Notes under the pieces: model-generated
What the model saw: the letters and a program-made list of their open reading frames with translations, nothing else
Database searches by the model: none
Told to the model about the DNA's origin: nothing
Program-made: the position numbers and the translations under genes
Origin: an uncultured Bacteroidota bacterium
GTDB lineage: Bacteria > Bacteroidota > Bacteroidia > Bacteroidales > F082
NCBI GenBank assembly: GCA_903891085.1
Contig: CAITDJ010000035.1
Span: forward strand, 1-64,000
DNA length: 64,000 nt
Reading direction: 5' to 3'
Shown: positions 1 through 9,557 of the stretch, piece by piece
How positions within the stretch are numbered: position 1 is the first letter of the stretch
Layout: every line of letters starts with the position of its first letter

Positions 1-915
1 CTAACCGATGAGGTTCCTGATGTTGTTTTTGTAAATGTTTTGCACAACTACCATGTTATAAACATTTTGAATGAATTAGAAATACCTTCTGTTTGGATGA
101 TCCATGAATCTTTTGATGAAATAAGGCAAGTTCAATTAATAATGAACAATTCACATAATTATTATAGTGCTTTTCAGCAGGCAAAAACGGTTGTTTTTTG
201 TACCCGATATTCGCAACAATACTATGAACCATTTAATATTAAAAACAATTTCAGGATTATTCATAATGCCTTAAATCAAAGGTTTAGCAATTTGAAACTT
301 AATGAAGCTCTCAAAAACAAAGCACGAAATAAACTTGGAATTCAACCAGATGAATTGGTTATATTGAATGTTGGAATAATTGCCGAACATAAAAACCAGG
401 AACTAATCGTAAGAGCTGCTCATTTGTTAACCGGGAAAAAAATCAGATATATTCTGGTTGGTGCACGCAAATGCATTCCCTATTTTGAAAATATTTCAAA
501 TCTGGTTAATGAGCTTGAACTTCAAAGTGAAGTTACAGTGGTTCCTGAAACAAATGATGTTGATTCGTATTACTGTGCTTCAGATATTTTTGTATTCACT
601 TCAACAAATGACACATACCCTCTTGTTATTCTCGAAGCCATGGCATATGGGTTGCCAATTATTGCAACTCCAATAAATGGAGTTAATGAACAAGTAAAGT
701 TTGGGTTTAATGCCCTAAAGGCTGATTATACGAGTCCAAAAAAACTAGCCGACCAGATAAATTTCTTGGCTGAAAACGAAAAAATCAGAAAGGAAATGGG
801 TAAAAATTCAAGAAATGTTTTTAAAAAGCTTGAGACCTTCAAAGATTTTATTAAAGCCCATGAATTGGTTATTCTCGATGCATTTAGTAAAACTTCATTG
901 GATCTGGAAAATTAA
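1..915 (+). CDS. Glycosyltransferase family 4, 5'-truncated by the window edge
   Basis: The frame is open from base 1, so the true start lies before the window; the first internal start-like codon (TTG at 40) is not convincing. The visible protein has the C-terminal half of a GT-B retaining glycosyltransferase: a donor-binding stretch with ILNVGIIAEHKNQE, then the nucleotide-sugar motif VILEAMAYGLPIIATPINGV, which contains the family's conserved Glu and Gly-Leu-Pro. Enzymes of this family add a sugar from an NDP-sugar to a growing lipid-linked glycan at the cytoplasmic face of the inner membrane. The neighbours (O-antigen ligase, another GT4, polyprenyl-phosphate sugar transferase) place it in surface polysaccharide assembly. 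Sugar and linkage cannot be read from the sequence. Confidence 0.85.
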   Translation, partial: LTDEVPDVVFVNVLHNYHVINILNELEIPSVWMIHESFDEIRQVQLIMNNSHNYYSAFQQAKTVVFCTRYSQQYYEPFNIKNNFRIIHNALNQRFSNLKLNEALKNKARNKLGIQPDELVILNVGIIAEHKNQELIVRAAHLLTGKKIRYILVGARKCIPYFENISNLVNELELQSEVTVVPETNDVDSYYCASDIFVFTSTNDTYPLVILEAMAYGLPIIATPINGVNEQVKFGFNALKADYTSPKKLADQINFLAENEKIRKEMGKNSRNVFKKLETFKDFIKAHELVILDAFSKTSLDLEN

Positions 916-1289
916 CTATCTGGACTTGATATCGTTAAATCCATTAATAGTAGAATTCTAATCTTAATTTAAATTAGAATTACCTTGTTTCGGCACATTG
1001 TTTTCACCAATCAATGAAACTTTAAAAACCATTTTAATTTTCGGTTCAAGAAGTTAAAAAAAATGGCAGAGAAGAATTTCCTTTTAACAACATGCTTCTA
1101 TTAGTCTTAAGTGAAAGTTACAGTTTGTTCTTAAAAATCTACACTAAGCGGTTCAATCACCTGAAATGAAATGGAGTTTGACGCAACGACTTATTTTTAA
1201 AATTATTAGGAAAAAGGGTAATTAAAAATGTTGTCATGAAAAGATTAACTGCAGTATAAGTCTCAATCATGAATTTTCAATTTAACTGT
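916..1289. other. Intergenic stretch with one AT-rich hairpin
   Basis: No open frame of note. An inverted repeat with 9-bp arms (954-962 and 973-981, AATTCTAAT/ATTAGAATT) lies 40 bases after the first gene. It lacks a run of T on either side, so it may be a weak bidirectional terminator between the two converging genes, but this is uncertain. Nothing else is recognised. Confidence 0.35.
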
Positions 1290-3218
1290 TTATTTTTTGT
1301 TCATTGATTGACGCTTAATCTGTTGTTCGAGATATTCGGCTCGCTTGTAAAAACGATCATCCCACTGATTCTTTGGAATTTTGTTCAGGTATTCTAAACT
1401 TTTTTCATAATCCTCCAAAATAATATAGGTTGCAGATAAATTGACTAAGGTCTCAAAGAAATCAGGGAGTATTTCAAGTGCTCTTTCGAAATATAATTTT
1501 GCTTCTTCATATTGTTTTAAGTTAAAACACATAAGACCCAGATTATTTAAAACCTGCACTTTTGTAGGGTGATCGTGCAAGGCAATCAGATAGTTTGATT
1601 TTGCTATTTCGAATTGACCGGCTTTTTCATAAGCCAATCCCTGATAATAATATACCGGCATCGCTTCAGCATCAAGATTTCTGAACGTGGTCGGTATTTT
1701 TTTTGCCATCTCCAGCATACCCTTCCAATCATTTTTGAACTGAGCAATACGCGCTTTTTCAACATAAATCTCAAGTTTAGAAGCAGAGTAACCATATAAT
1801 ACTGGAAACATCAACAACATTGAAATAAGTACTTTCCAAAGTAAGCCAACTTTTCCTGATTGTTGTTGTGGTTTTAACTGAATATATAGCGATGTCGAGA
1901 TTGCCAGCCAGATAGCTAGCCATAACTGATGTATAATTCGTTCAAGTGGAAAATCAAAAAACGAAATCACCAGATAACCGACAAAGCCTCCAATAAGTAT
2001 TAAGGCCAATAATTTGTGACTTCTATTGGAAGCTTTGATTACTACTGTCACCAAATAAAACAAAGCAAGGGCGAAAATACCCACAAAAAAAACAAAACCA
2101 AACAATCCCTTTTCAGCCCATACCCATAACAAATCATTGTGTGGACTTATCCAATTTAGCTGATTAACAGTAAAATTGTAATTATGATAGGAATTTGGAG
2201 CAATTATTTTCCAATTTCCTGCCCCTACTCCTTTTATAGGACTCTTTTTTATGATATCCATCGTAATATCCCAAACCTGAAGACGGTAAATATTATTGGC
2301 ATCTTTTGGGCTTACGATACTTTTAATTCGTTCAACAGGCGAATATTTATTTGTTGAATCTATGCTTATGACCAAAATGAGGCCGGAAACCATGAAAGCA
2401 CCCATTGAAATTAGAATCCATTTCCTGGTTCTCTTTGCAATTCCAAATTGATCAGCAAATAAAACAATCATTAGTCCAATTAATCCGGATGCAACAATTA
2501 CTCCCAACCAGACCGCTCTGGTACTTAATAAAAAAATCATGAGAAAGGTTAACAAAGTGACAAGTCCAAAAACTTTGCGAATGGTATTACGTGATTGAAA
2601 AAAACCAAATAACAACAGTGGCAGACTCATAAATAATGAGGACGCATAAAGGTTTTTATGGGCCATCAACCCGTCAACCAGATAAATTACAGGACGGCCA
2701 TCATCAAGTAAACGATTTGGGTCAGGAAACACATTTTTTATATACTGTTGAAAACCAATGATCAATGCAATGGATACCGAGATTAAAAAGAAAATTGATA
2801 TTGTTTTAAGACTTTGAATCGATTCTTTTAACAAATCCAATGATAGAAAAATCATGCCTATGAAAACAATCGTTTTTGAAATATCAAAAAGACTTTCCTT
2901 CGTATTAATAGCAAAAAATGCACTGAAAATGGTTGATAAAAAATAACCAACTACAAACCAAATAATTAATGGCTTAAAACTGGCATTTCCAATTGCATTT
3001 CTTTTGTAAAAACCAGTATAATAAATCCAAAATAAGATCAAAAAAAGTCCAGCGGCAAAAAGTTGAGGCATCAGCACAGGATCTAAGGTTTGCCTCACAT
3101 AAATCAATGGAAGTATGATTATAGAAAATCCAAAAAAGAGAATTAACAAATAATTATTTTCATTAGAGTCAGACTTTTCAGGCCTTTTTTTACTTCGATT
3201 TAATTGAGTTTTCGTCAT
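1290..3218 (-). CDS. O-antigen ligase/polymerase family membrane protein with C-terminal TPRs
   Basis: A roughly 640-residue polytopic membrane protein. About ten hydrophobic segments fill the first 460 residues, and a large periplasmic loop carries the Wzy_C/WaaL region with a conserved HNDLLWVWAEKG stretch. The last 150 residues are soluble tetratricopeptide repeats (PVYYYQGLAYEKAGQFEIA; VLNNLGLMCFNLKQYEEAK). Such proteins join or polymerise lipid-linked oligosaccharides in the periplasm; the TPR tail is common in Bacteroidota versions. I place the start at MTKTQLNRS (3218) rather than at 3263, because the extra 15 residues (Cys-rich, not hydrophobic) look like untranslated leader. It is transcribed against the flanking glycosyltransferases, so it is probably a separate unit. 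Whether it is a ligase (WaaL) or polymerase (Wzy) is open. Confidence 0.8.
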   Translation of the reverse strand: MTKTQLNRSKKRPEKSDSNENNYLLILFFGFSIIILPLIYVRQTLDPVLMPQLFAAGLFLILFWIYYTGFYKRNAIGNASFKPLIIWFVVGYFLSTIFSAFFAINTKESLFDISKTIVFIGMIFLSLDLLKESIQSLKTISIFFLISVSIALIIGFQQYIKNVFPDPNRLLDDGRPVIYLVDGLMAHKNLYASSLFMSLPLLLFGFFQSRNTIRKVFGLVTLLTFLMIFLLSTRAVWLGVIVASGLIGLMIVLFADQFGIAKRTRKWILISMGAFMVSGLILVISIDSTNKYSPVERIKSIVSPKDANNIYRLQVWDITMDIIKKSPIKGVGAGNWKIIAPNSYHNYNFTVNQLNWISPHNDLLWVWAEKGLFGFVFFVGIFALALFYLVTVVIKASNRSHKLLALILIGGFVGYLVISFFDFPLERIIHQLWLAIWLAISTSLYIQLKPQQQSGKVGLLWKVLISMLLMFPVLYGYSASKLEIYVEKARIAQFKNDWKGMLEMAKKIPTTFRNLDAEAMPVYYYQGLAYEKAGQFEIAKSNYLIALHDHPTKVQVLNNLGLMCFNLKQYEEAKLYFERALEILPDFFETLVNLSATYIILEDYEKSLEYLNKIPKNQWDDRFYKRAEYLEQQIKRQSMNKK

Positions 3219-3358
3219 AATATAATACGGTTTCACGCACAAAATATTACATTTTGCACACAATCAATTTATTGTAATTTTTACATGAAGGAGCAACCCT
3301 GTTATAAACACTTTTTGTTTTAAATGAAAGAATGTTTAATCATTCAAAATTAAACGTT

Positions 3359-3388
3359 TTTGTTAAATTTGATGTTTAAATATATTTA
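3359..3388 (+). promoter_or_regulatory. Putative Bacteroidota promoter of the GT4/sugar-transferase pair
   Basis: A TTTG at 3359-3362 is followed after 18 bases by TATATTTA (3381-3388), close to the Bacteroidota consensus TTTG / TAnnTTTG. The start codon at 3406 is 18 bases downstream. AT-rich surroundings make chance matches likely. Confidence 0.4.
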
Positions 3389-3405
3389 TTTATCAATATA
3401 AATCC

Positions 3406-4515
3406 ATGCGGATAGGCATTATCGGATCACGAGGAATCCCAAATAACTATGGTGGTTTCGAGCAATTTGCTGAATATCTTTCAGTTGGTCTTGTTCAAAA
3501 TGGATTCGAAGTATCTGTTTATTGTCCTAATAACCACCCTTACCAAAAATCTATATACAAGGGTGTTCAACTGATTCATTGTTATGACCCGGAAAAAGCG
3601 TTGGGAACATTCGGACAGTTTATTTATGATTTCAACTGTATCAAAGACTGCCGAAAACGTTCATTTGACATTATATACCAACTCGGATATACAAGTAGTG
3701 CAATCTGGCAGTATTTGCTTCCGACAAAAGTAATTGTTGTTACGAATATGGATGGACTTGAATGGCAAAGAAATAAATACAATATCTGGGTTCGCATATT
3801 TTTGCTTTACTCTGAGAAACAAGTAATTAAATCAAGCCATTTTCTAATTGCAGATTCAACAGTAATCCAGGATTATCTTTTAAAAACATACAACGTTGAA
3901 GCACATTATATCAGCTACGGTGCGCAAAGAAATTCAACTCATGAATCAAATGTAATTTCGGGATATACAATAGAACCATTTAAGTATTTTCTTGTAATTG
4001 CAAGATTACAGCATGACAATAAAACTGAAGAAATAATTAAGGCTGTATTAAATTCAACCTCCGAATTTCCATTGATAATTGTTGGCGACCATTCAAATAG
4101 ATTTGGAAAATACCTGGTCAAAAAGTATGCATCACCAAAGATTCGTTTCCTGGGTAGTATCTTTGACAAAAGTCAATTAAACCACCTCAGGTACCATGCT
4201 GCTTTATATTTTCATGGTCATTCAGGCGGCGGGACCAATCCATCTTTACTAGAAGCGATGGCAGCCTCGGCGCGCATTTGTGCGCATAAAAATCCGTTCA
4301 GTGAGTCAATTTTGACTGATAATGCTTTGTATTTCGAGAATATTGCATCATTGTCTCAAATAATTGATGATGTACTTCCAAAAACAACCTGGGATCAAAA
4401 AACAATGTTTAATATTGCGAAAATTGATCAATTTTATAATTGGGAATTAGTTATTGAACAATATGTTCAGTTTTTTAAAATGATAAATTCGAAAAACACA
4501 GATATTCATCAATAG
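3406..4515 (+). CDS. Glycosyltransferase with DUF1972 N-terminus (rhamnosyltransferase-like)
   Basis: The N-terminus MRIGIIGSRGIPNNYGGFEQ is the hallmark of the DUF1972/GT4 proteins, often annotated as putative rhamnosyltransferases. The second Rossmann half carries the donor motif SGGGTNPSLLEAMAASARI at about residues 272-290, where the Glu of the retaining GT-B family sits. At 369 residues it matches the family's usual length. It is the first gene of a two-gene plus-strand unit with the initiating sugar-phosphate transferase 31 bases downstream, so it likely adds an early sugar to the undecaprenyl-linked acceptor on the cytoplasmic side. The sugar itself is inferred only from family naming. 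Confidence 0.85.
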   Translation: MRIGIIGSRGIPNNYGGFEQFAEYLSVGLVQNGFEVSVYCPNNHPYQKSIYKGVQLIHCYDPEKALGTFGQFIYDFNCIKDCRKRSFDIIYQLGYTSSAIWQYLLPTKVIVVTNMDGLEWQRNKYNIWVRIFLLYSEKQVIKSSHFLIADSTVIQDYLLKTYNVEAHYISYGAQRNSTHESNVISGYTIEPFKYFLVIARLQHDNKTEEIIKAVLNSTSEFPLIIVGDHSNRFGKYLVKKYASPKIRFLGSIFDKSQLNHLRYHAALYFHGHSGGGTNPSLLEAMAASARICAHKNPFSESILTDNALYFENIASLSQIIDDVLPKTTWDQKTMFNIAKIDQFYNWELVIEQYVQFFKMINSKNTDIHQ

Positions 4516-4546
4516 ATTGACAATTTATTCTTATAAATTAAATTAA

Positions 4547-5923
4547 TTGGCACTTCGTTATTCAAAATATATTCCATTCATTTCACTGTCAGGTGATTAT
4601 CTTCTGCTAAACATTATGTTTGTCTTTGGATTTTGGCTTGAATCTGATTATCAAATATTTGGAGCTAAACATATCCTATTTTACCTTTATTTAAATATTG
4701 TATGGTTCATCCTGATTGTTATTTTCGGTGCCTATCAGATTGGTCGTAACACGCAAAAAAAGGCGATACTTTTTACTTATCTCAAAATCATAATTTTCTT
4801 CTTTTTCCTTTTTTTAATGTTTTTCCAATTGGTGGAACTGGCCTATTATCCACGGGATTTCATTAAATTTATATTTCTGGCTTTTTTTACTTTACTGATT
4901 CTTTGGAAATATTCACTTTACTACGCATTTCTCTATTACCGCAAAAAAGGCTTCAATTATCGAAATGTCATAATTCTCGGATATAATGCCAAATCAAATG
5001 AACTTTACCGTTACTTCAACAACAACATTTGGTATGGCTACAAATGTTTTGGTTTTGTTGATGACATGGAAAATGACAGCAAACATATTTTGGGCAATTG
5101 GCGTAACCTTGGTAAAATAATTCAAAGTTTGAGCATTGATGAAGTATACTTATCATGGGACTCCATTCCTAAAGAAAAATTATCAGAAATAACTGAGGTG
5201 CTTTCGAATTTTCCATTGAAGGTGATGATTGTTCCCGATTTAGGATCTTTCTCTGTCAAAAATATTGAATTAACAAATTACGGCAATATACCTATTTTAG
5301 AGATGCATCCCGGACCACTCAGTTATTGGTATAATCAGTTGTTAAAAAGAGTTTTCGATCTGGTCATATCTTCTTTAGTGATAGTATTGGTATTAAGCTG
5401 GTTAACACCGATTCTATTTATTATTTCGTATTTTATCGACCACAAAAGTGTGTTTTTTAGTCAAAAGAGGACTTCGATCAATGGAAAAGTATTTACTATT
5501 TATAAATACAGGTCAATGACAATCAACAAGGAAGCTGAAATAAAAGATACCTTTAGTTTCAATGAACGAATAACCACTCTGGGAAGATTTTTGCGAAAAA
5601 CAAGTATTGATGAGTTACCTCAGTTTTATAACGTTTTTTTAGGAAATATGACGGTGATAGGGCCACGGCCACATATGTTGGTGCATACAGAACAGTTCCG
5701 CAAAACAGTAAAACACTTTATGCTCAGACATACGATAAAACCAGGAATAACCGGACTCGCACAAATTAATGGATTTCGTGGCGAAATCAAAAAGCTATCT
5801 GACATTAATAATCGGGTAGAATTGGATGTTCAGTATATCGAAAACTGGTCATTTGCGCTGGATCTTAAAATTATACTCCTTACATTTTGGGTCTTAGTTA
5901 AAGGACAAAAAGAAGCAAATTAA
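4547..5923 (+). CDS. Undecaprenyl-phosphate sugar phosphotransferase (polyprenyl glycosylphosphotransferase)
   Basis: A 458-residue WcaJ/WbaP-like enzyme. About five transmembrane segments occupy residues 10-135, a CoA-binding-like Rossmann region with VIILGYNAKSNELYRY follows, and the catalytic bacterial sugar transferase domain runs from about 268 to the end. The latter starts with the re-entrant hydrophobic helix after LLKRVFDLVISS and contains YKYRSM, LRKTSIDELPQFYNVFLGNM and VIGPRPHM, all conserved active-site segments. It transfers hexose-1-phosphate from a UDP-sugar to undecaprenyl phosphate, the first step of exopolysaccharide or O-antigen synthesis. The best start is TTG at 4547, because no ATG in this frame precedes the first membrane helix. 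Glucose versus galactose specificity cannot be told. Confidence 0.88.
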   Translation: MALRYSKYIPFISLSGDYLLLNIMFVFGFWLESDYQIFGAKHILFYLYLNIVWFILIVIFGAYQIGRNTQKKAILFTYLKIIIFFFFLFLMFFQLVELAYYPRDFIKFIFLAFFTLLILWKYSLYYAFLYYRKKGFNYRNVIILGYNAKSNELYRYFNNNIWYGYKCFGFVDDMENDSKHILGNWRNLGKIIQSLSIDEVYLSWDSIPKEKLSEITEVLSNFPLKVMIVPDLGSFSVKNIELTNYGNIPILEMHPGPLSYWYNQLLKRVFDLVISSLVIVLVLSWLTPILFIISYFIDHKSVFFSQKRTSINGKVFTIYKYRSMTINKEAEIKDTFSFNERITTLGRFLRKTSIDELPQFYNVFLGNMTVIGPRPHMLVHTEQFRKTVKHFMLRHTIKPGITGLAQINGFRGEIKKLSDINNRVELDVQYIENWSFALDLKIILLTFWVLVKGQKEAN

Positions 5924-6082
5924 AATTTTGCTTTTAAAAATGTTGAACATTTTTTTTGAATGATTTAGTACAATAACATTGTTGTATTTATTTACACAAC
6001 GAATTCCCAGAAATGGTTACACCAAGGATTGCTTCGATTGAACGATTTACTGCTGAAATTTGGAAGTTTGTTTAGTTCTTTT

Positions 6083-6660
6083 TCAATTTAGAAATTCACA
6101 ATATGAAGAAGCATGTAACCGTCGTTGATGCCAACCTTTGGCTAAATCCTCATTTGCAAATAATCTTTTTGAGTATTTTTCTTTAGCATGAATGTAGCTT
6201 AGTACAAAATAATGTCGGAGAATGAAGGAATCAGATGAGAAGATTAATCGATTTCTTGAATCAAGAGCATGTCCTCCAACATTCATTGAAATATCAAGTG
6301 AATTTTTCCAAGCGCGCATCAATCGAAATGGCTTAGGTTCAAAAAAGCATTAATCCAACATATCCATATAATAATTACGATTCTCAAAATCCTGTTGCTG
6401 CAATGTCGGGACAAAAACAAATTCATCAAAATTTATAGCCGTACAACCTTGCATCGCAACCCTTTCTATTCCAGCTCTCAAAGAATCATTGATAATTGGT
6501 GATTCAAGTATTTCATCAGCATCCTGATGAATGACCCAATCAGTGTCGAGTTACCTGATTACTTCCGTTTTTAACCTGATTTGTTCTGATAAATTGAAAT
6601 ATCCATTAAATGGAATTATCTGATAGTAATCTATACCCTCACTTTTGTTGGAATACGAAA
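6083..6660 (-). pseudogene. Decayed family 2 glycosyltransferase
   Basis: One minus-strand frame carries the remains of a GT2-like protein broken by stops. From about 6650 down to 6554 it reads EGIDYYQIIPFNGYFNLSEQ..EVIR, then a TAA at 6553-6551. It continues as LDTDWVIHQDADEILESP (the DxD-like acceptor motif of this family) to YYMDMLD, a second TAA at 6352-6350, then FEPKPFRLMRAWKNS and GGHALDSRNRLIFSSDSFILRHY to about 6083. Both stops and all matching segments are in the same frame, so simple nonsense mutations explain the break here. Upstream of 6660 a run of about 12 T bases on the minus strand may hide a frameshift, and no N-terminus is found. The stretch also fills most of the gap between the sugar transferase and cysC genes. 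Confidence 0.7.
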
Positions 6661-6836
6661 TATAAAAAAAAAAAATCGACTTCAGGCAATCCGTATACAG
6701 CATGCTAAAATATCTTTGAAAGAAAATGTTGCATAAACTGATATTTTGGCATTGATTATCGAATAATTAAAAAAAAACATCAACTTTGCCAACGATAAAA
6801 AAAACTAATTTACGCACTCAAAAGAAGATCTAACAC

Positions 6837-7430
6837 ATGGAATATATTTTTCCTGATTTTGATAAAATAGTATCTCGAAAAGAAAAAGAACAACGGCTAA
6901 AACAAAAATCAAAAGTCATCTGGTTTACCGGCCTGTCAGGATCCGGGAAAACAACTCTGGCGACTGCATTGGAGCGATTTCTCTTTACCCAAGGATTTTT
7001 ATCTCAAATGTTGGATGGAGATAATATCCGATCAGGAATAAATAGTAGCTTGGGCTTTAGTAAAGAAGATAGAATTGAAAATATCCGTCGGATTGCTGAA
7101 ATTTCTAAACTCCTGATTAACTCCGGTTTAATATGTATTTGTGCATTTGTGAGTCCGACTGAAGAAACACGAAAAATCGTAAGAGACATTGTTGGAAAAG
7201 ATGATTTTTTGGAAATTTTCGTAAGTACTCCCATTGATGTTTGTGAAAGTCGCGATACAAAAGGGCTGTATCGAAAAGCCAGAGCATACGAAATCAAAGA
7301 CTTTACTGGAATTAATGCTCCGTTTGAAATACCGCAAAATGCGATTCTATCCATTGATACTACAGACAAAAGTGTCGACGAATGCCTGAAAACCTTAGTC
7401 AACAGATTACTTTCTGAAATATCATACTAA
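6837..7430 (+). CDS. cysC: Adenylylsulfate (APS) kinase
   Basis: A 197-residue P-loop kinase with Walker A GLSGSGKTT at about residues 32-40, the APS-binding MLDGDNIRSG, SLGFSKEDRIENIRR, and the ICAFVSPTEETR loop, all diagnostic for CysC. It phosphorylates adenosine 5'-phosphosulfate to PAPS in the cytoplasm. No sulfurylase (CysD/CysN) or PAPS reductase lies in the window. An isolated APS kinase in a glycan cluster fits provision of PAPS for sulfated polysaccharide better than assimilatory sulfate reduction, but no sulfotransferase is visible here, so this is inference. Length and motifs are intact. Confidence 0.92.
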   Translation: MEYIFPDFDKIVSRKEKEQRLKQKSKVIWFTGLSGSGKTTLATALERFLFTQGFLSQMLDGDNIRSGINSSLGFSKEDRIENIRRIAEISKLLINSGLICICAFVSPTEETRKIVRDIVGKDDFLEIFVSTPIDVCESRDTKGLYRKARAYEIKDFTGINAPFEIPQNAILSIDTTDKSVDECLKTLVNRLLSEISY

Positions 7431-7514
7431 TCTATCTAACTTCAATAACCTGATGCGGATTTGCAACTTAGCGAAGCAAACAATTTGTGCCTGAAGACCA
7501 AACATTTTTTTTAT

Positions 7515-7870
7515 TCAAAGAAAGGGGTAAGTTCTAATATTAACAGCATTTTCCTTAAATTGCAAAAACAAATCATATGCTTGCAGTGAGGCAAGGATTG
7601 TGGCAAGCCACAATTTGTTAGTCTCTTTTGCTCCTGATAATTTACCCCCATAAGCAAACCAGTTAAAATAGTTTTGCAGATACTTTGAACTCACGTCATT
7701 AAAAGGAACCAGAAATACTCTAAGTTGGGAATGGTATTGTTAACATGTTGCAAATGAACATTTTTGTCATTTTTGCTCACGTGTTCTTTCGCTAAGACTA
7801 ACTTATGTTTTAAAGTCGGATTCTCTTTTGCAAATAATTTATATGATGGGTGTTTATCTGTAATCAAAGT
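7515..7870 (-). pseudogene. Remnant of an IS1595-type transposase C-terminus
   Basis: Read on the minus strand, 7870 to about 7738 encodes LITDKHPSYKLFAKENP, then HKLVLAKEHV and NVHLQHVN. After a one-base frame change near 7735 it continues YHSQLRVFLVPFNDVSSKYL, QNYFNWFAYG and further to a TGA at 7517-7515. The pattern VNxYHSxLRxFLxPFxxVSxKYLxNYxxWF is the C-terminal signature of IS1595/ISXO2-like transposases. The N-terminal half, the zinc ribbon and terminal inverted repeats were not found, so this is a dead fragment. The rest of the 7431-8038 gap shows nothing I recognise. Confidence 0.65.
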
Positions 7871-8038
7871 GGGGAATTAAGAGGTAAAAAGGATACTGTA
7901 AAATAATATTAATGAAATAGTTAATGAAAATAGTTTACTTATAATATTTTCTCCACATTGGAAACGAAGATTTTGCAAAGATCCGCAGTGAAATAGTATT
8001 CATTCTATTTTCCACCAATTCATGAAATAAATTGCTGT

Positions 8039-9514
8039 TTAAATGCCTTTTTTCGATTTTCCAAATTTCTCATTGTAAATCCATTCAGCGTCCCTACGAA
8101 TCATTTCATCAAGCGGAATATTGCGCTCATTTGCCTTGGCTTCAACTTTTGCAAGCCAGTCAGGTGTGCTTCGTATACTCATCATGATAATTGTTATCCT
8201 GTCCTCTTTGTCAGTATATTTATTTGGGTTCTTTAAATAATCTTCATAAAGCAAATAGCCCGATTCCATTGCAATACGTTTCTCCAGTGTGATCTTTTTA
8301 ACCTTTGCATCGTCCACCAGCCGCATAAACTGGTCATTTGAAATCCTCAGGTTATTGGCAAATGCATCCATCCGATTTACATTTTCCTGGTAAAAATACC
8401 TGTACAATTGTTCATCAAAATTCCATGCAAAATTGTGATGAAATCGTTCTGTAATCATGATTACGATAAGATCACGTTTAAGTATTTCGTTTTTCCAATC
8501 CAGTGAAGAAACCACCGCTGCCTCAACACCTCCCCTATTCCAGTTGTGTTTGTTATAATACCAGAAATCACAATTCTTAAATGCTTTAAACATGATCGAA
8601 TCACTTTGCCAGTTAAAATAGAAACTATCGCCAATGACCAATACATCAAGTTCTGGTTTTACCTTCGTTTCAAATTGAATGACAGGATACGCCAGATCAT
8701 CAGTTGGGGCAGCTTGTATCACATTCATAGCCAGCCAAATATCTGCATCAGGATGACGGGGTTCGTCGTGTTTAATAACAGACGGAACAGTCATCAACGG
8801 AATTTGTCGGTGTGTAATTGATTTTAAAAAACGAAGTGTGGTATCAGCGGCTTTGGCTGCACCATAATAGGACCAATGTGTACCACCTTGCGGAAAAATA
8901 CGGGTTCTGTCTTTTTCCCGCAAGCCTACAAAGTAGGCGTTCAGGTCCAAAACATTGACATTGTTTTTAGTTAGTTCATTTTGAAACACATCAATATTCG
9001 ACACTGTTCCTTTCTTTCCTGCATAGGCTCCGGGATATCGGTCACGATAAACAGTGCCTTTACCAGGCTCAAATATAACGACAAGGGTTTTATTGAGTTT
9101 GAGAAGCGTATCCTGAATTGCTTTTAGTTTCCGGGCTTTGTCTTTCCAAACTTTTTCACCAACAAAAAACTCCCCCTGTACTGCCCTGATATAATCAACT
9201 TCAAAAAGTTCATCTTGTTTACCACAAACAACACCCTCGGCATTTACCTTGCGAAACAGACTATAATCCAATTGATTATGAAATCTGATCAATGAATTCC
9301 GGAATCCCAATTCACCATCAGCCTGTTTATCAGCAACGGACTGCATGCCTCCACTGAACCACGATTTCAGCGAAAGGCTGTCTCTCACATCAGAGGTAAC
9401 AGCATAAAAAGAGCCTTGTAATGGTTTTTCATGAATCAATTTTAATTGATATTGCATCACCGGCAACATCAAAAGAATCAATATAAAAACCAACAAAAAT
9501 CTTCTTACCAGCAT
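8039..9514 (-). CDS. AlgX/AlgJ-like SGNH-hydrolase domain protein (polysaccharide O-acetylation)
   Basis: A 491-residue protein with one N-terminal membrane anchor or signal (residues 4-21, LVRRFLLVFILILLML) and a periplasmic SGNH-like domain. Visible motifs are the block GTHWSYYGAAKAAD (the His/Trp/Tyr segment seen in AlgX/AlgJ proteins) and VIGDSFYFNW with the candidate catalytic Ser of the GDS motif. AlgJ/AlgX relatives take part in acetyl transfer to exopolysaccharide together with an MBOAT acyltransferase. No MBOAT gene is adjacent, which is unusual, although the polysaccharide cluster starts just beyond. The C-terminal 60 residues are charged and helical. The acetylation role rests on family knowledge. 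Confidence 0.75.
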   Translation of the reverse strand: MLVRRFLLVFILILLMLPVMQYQLKLIHEKPLQGSFYAVTSDVRDSLSLKSWFSGGMQSVADKQADGELGFRNSLIRFHNQLDYSLFRKVNAEGVVCGKQDELFEVDYIRAVQGEFFVGEKVWKDKARKLKAIQDTLLKLNKTLVVIFEPGKGTVYRDRYPGAYAGKKGTVSNIDVFQNELTKNNVNVLDLNAYFVGLREKDRTRIFPQGGTHWSYYGAAKAADTTLRFLKSITHRQIPLMTVPSVIKHDEPRHPDADIWLAMNVIQAAPTDDLAYPVIQFETKVKPELDVLVIGDSFYFNWQSDSIMFKAFKNCDFWYYNKHNWNRGGVEAAVVSSLDWKNEILKRDLIVIMITERFHHNFAWNFDEQLYRYFYQENVNRMDAFANNLRISNDQFMRLVDDAKVKKITLEKRIAMESGYLLYEDYLKNPNKYTDKEDRITIIMMSIRSTPDWLAKVEAKANERNIPLDEMIRRDAEWIYNEKFGKSKKGI

Positions 9515-9557
9515 TTTACTATTCAGTTTCAGGCACTTTTAAGGAAACAACTATTCA

